DNA from: Sulfurimonas hongkongensis
GTDB lineage: Bacteria; Campylobacterota; Campylobacteria; Campylobacterales; Sulfurimonadaceae
NCBI RefSeq assembly: GCF_000445475.1
Contig: NZ_AUPZ01000007.1
Coordinates: 1 to 64,000, forward strand
Length of the DNA: 64,000 nt
Reading direction: 5' to 3'
Shown: piece by piece, positions 63,393 through 64,000 of the stretch
Layout: each line of letters starts with the position of its first letter
How positions within the stretch are numbered: position 1 is the first letter of the stretch
Notes under the pieces: model-generated
What the model saw: only the letters and a program-made list of their open reading frames with translations
The model's database searches: none
Told to the model about the DNA's origin: nothing
Program-made: the position numbers and the translations under genes

Positions 63393-64000
63393 GTGGCTAA
63401 TAAAGTATCCGTATGGAGCGATAATCGTTTCTGGCAACGATCAGCAGCTTGGGTTACAGGATTCGCAGCAGTACTATTGATTTGGCTAACATTTGATACA
63501 TCAGCTCAAATTTCAATGGGTACAGACGAAGATATACAAAACGGCGTAACTAAGAGGGTTCCAGGACCAACGGTTATTAATTATAAAATCACTTATGAAA
63601 TGAGTGCTAAACGTGGACATGAAGTGCCAATCATTGGTGGCAATGATGGTAAAGGGATGTCTCTATTTCAAGAAAAAGAAAAGTTCTTTGGAAGAGATGA
63701 CTGGTCTGAAGAAGAAGCAAGAGAGTTACTTCACCTAGGTAAACTCGGCTCTCAAACTAAAAACTGTATGAACTGTCATACACTTCTTGGTAATGGCGCT
63801 TACTATGCACCAGATTTAACTAAAGCATGGTTAGACCCAGCTTGGGAAGATGGAACAATGATGGCAATGACAGGCAAAGATACAAAAGAAGAGGCTATGG
63901 CTGAGTTCTTACAGCATCCTTCAACTTATCCAACTCATGCTAGAATGATGCCAGATCTTGGTATTACAGCAGAAGAGGCTAAAGGCTTAGTTGCTTTCTT
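63393..64000 (+). CDS. norC: Nitric oxide reductase subunit C (partial at window edge)
   Basis: The first 202 residues are visible. One transmembrane anchor (about 15-30) is followed by an extra segment of about 80 residues, then a cytochrome c domain with CMNCH near 130, LLGNGAYYAPDL and the Met-containing ARMMPDLG. These match NorC, which feeds electrons to NorB to reduce NO to N2O. The segment between anchor and haem is longer than in Pseudomonas-type NorC. GTG start with AGGAGGG upstream. norB is expected just outside the window. Confidence 0.9.
   Translation, partial: MANKVSVWSDNRFWQRSAAWVTGFAAVLLIWLTFDTSAQISMGTDEDIQNGVTKRVPGPTVINYKITYEMSAKRGHEVPIIGGNDGKGMSLFQEKEKFFGRDDWSEEEARELLHLGKLGSQTKNCMNCHTLLGNGAYYAPDLTKAWLDPAWEDGTMMAMTGKDTKEEAMAEFLQHPSTYPTHARMMPDLGITAEEAKGLVAF

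Overview
The window looks like part of a chromosome from a sulfur-oxidising, denitrifying member of the Campylobacterota, most like Sulfurimonas. This is an inference from gene content and style: AT-rich DNA, tightly packed genes with ATGA-type overlaps, a soxCDYZ cluster with a SoxH-like hydrolase, a sulfide:quinone reductase, two flavocytochrome-c-sulfide-dehydrogenase-type flavoproteins, NifS/NifU, a fused siroheme decarboxylase, many c-type cytochromes and a nor locus at the right edge. No rRNA, tRNA or CRISPR array was recognised.

Region 1 (1-6436) is a chromosomal integron. Four cassette units are all read leftwards: a pair of small membrane/coiled-coil genes, a SIR2-like gene, a 700-residue zinc-hook-bearing AAA/ABC-type ATPase gene, and a short-chain dehydrogenase gene. 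The units are separated by attC-like sites: two compact related ones and one long GC-rich one. They end at a GTTAGGC junction beside a probable cassette promoter. The divergent integrase gene intI is recognisable over its full length but carries one in-frame TGA where the family has a Trp. Two of the cassettes resemble anti-phage defence genes, so this is the best candidate for unusual biology in the window.

Region 2 (6448-18151) is mainly housekeeping: comM, metH, ccoG, a YeiH-type transporter, and an operon running from a hypothetical gene through a TPR protein, rnhA and rnc to aroC.

Region 3 (18277-29308) is sulfur metabolism: a small cytochrome c, an SQR, then soxC-soxD-soxY-soxZ-soxH, a MOSC protein, a probable tandem DUF302 protein and an FCSD-type flavoprotein. 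soxX, soxA and soxB are not here.

Region 4 (29387-37683) holds moaC/mobA (molybdenum cofactor, needed by SoxC and nitrate reductase), an OmpA-type protein, leuC, nifS and nifU.

Region 5 (37832-42551) is a two-component system divergent from a porin and a second FCSD-type flavoprotein, which looks like one regulated module.

Region 6 (42635-53120) is mixed: a cytochrome b, an RNA methyltransferase, dbpA, a HiPIP, ycaO, an arylamine N-acetyltransferase, a FapA-type protein and small hypothetical genes.

Region 7 (51591-64000) is linked to anaerobic respiration. A divergent promoter with a perfect FNR-type box sits between the fused siroheme decarboxylase operon (which includes an unlisted 53-residue gene) and a precorrin-2 dehydrogenase gene. 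Further right are a three-CXXCH peroxidase-like cytochrome, a protein joining a His-containing membrane domain to a pentaheme domain, a thioredoxin-like protein, and finally FNR-type boxes in front of small membrane proteins and norC, which is cut by the window edge.
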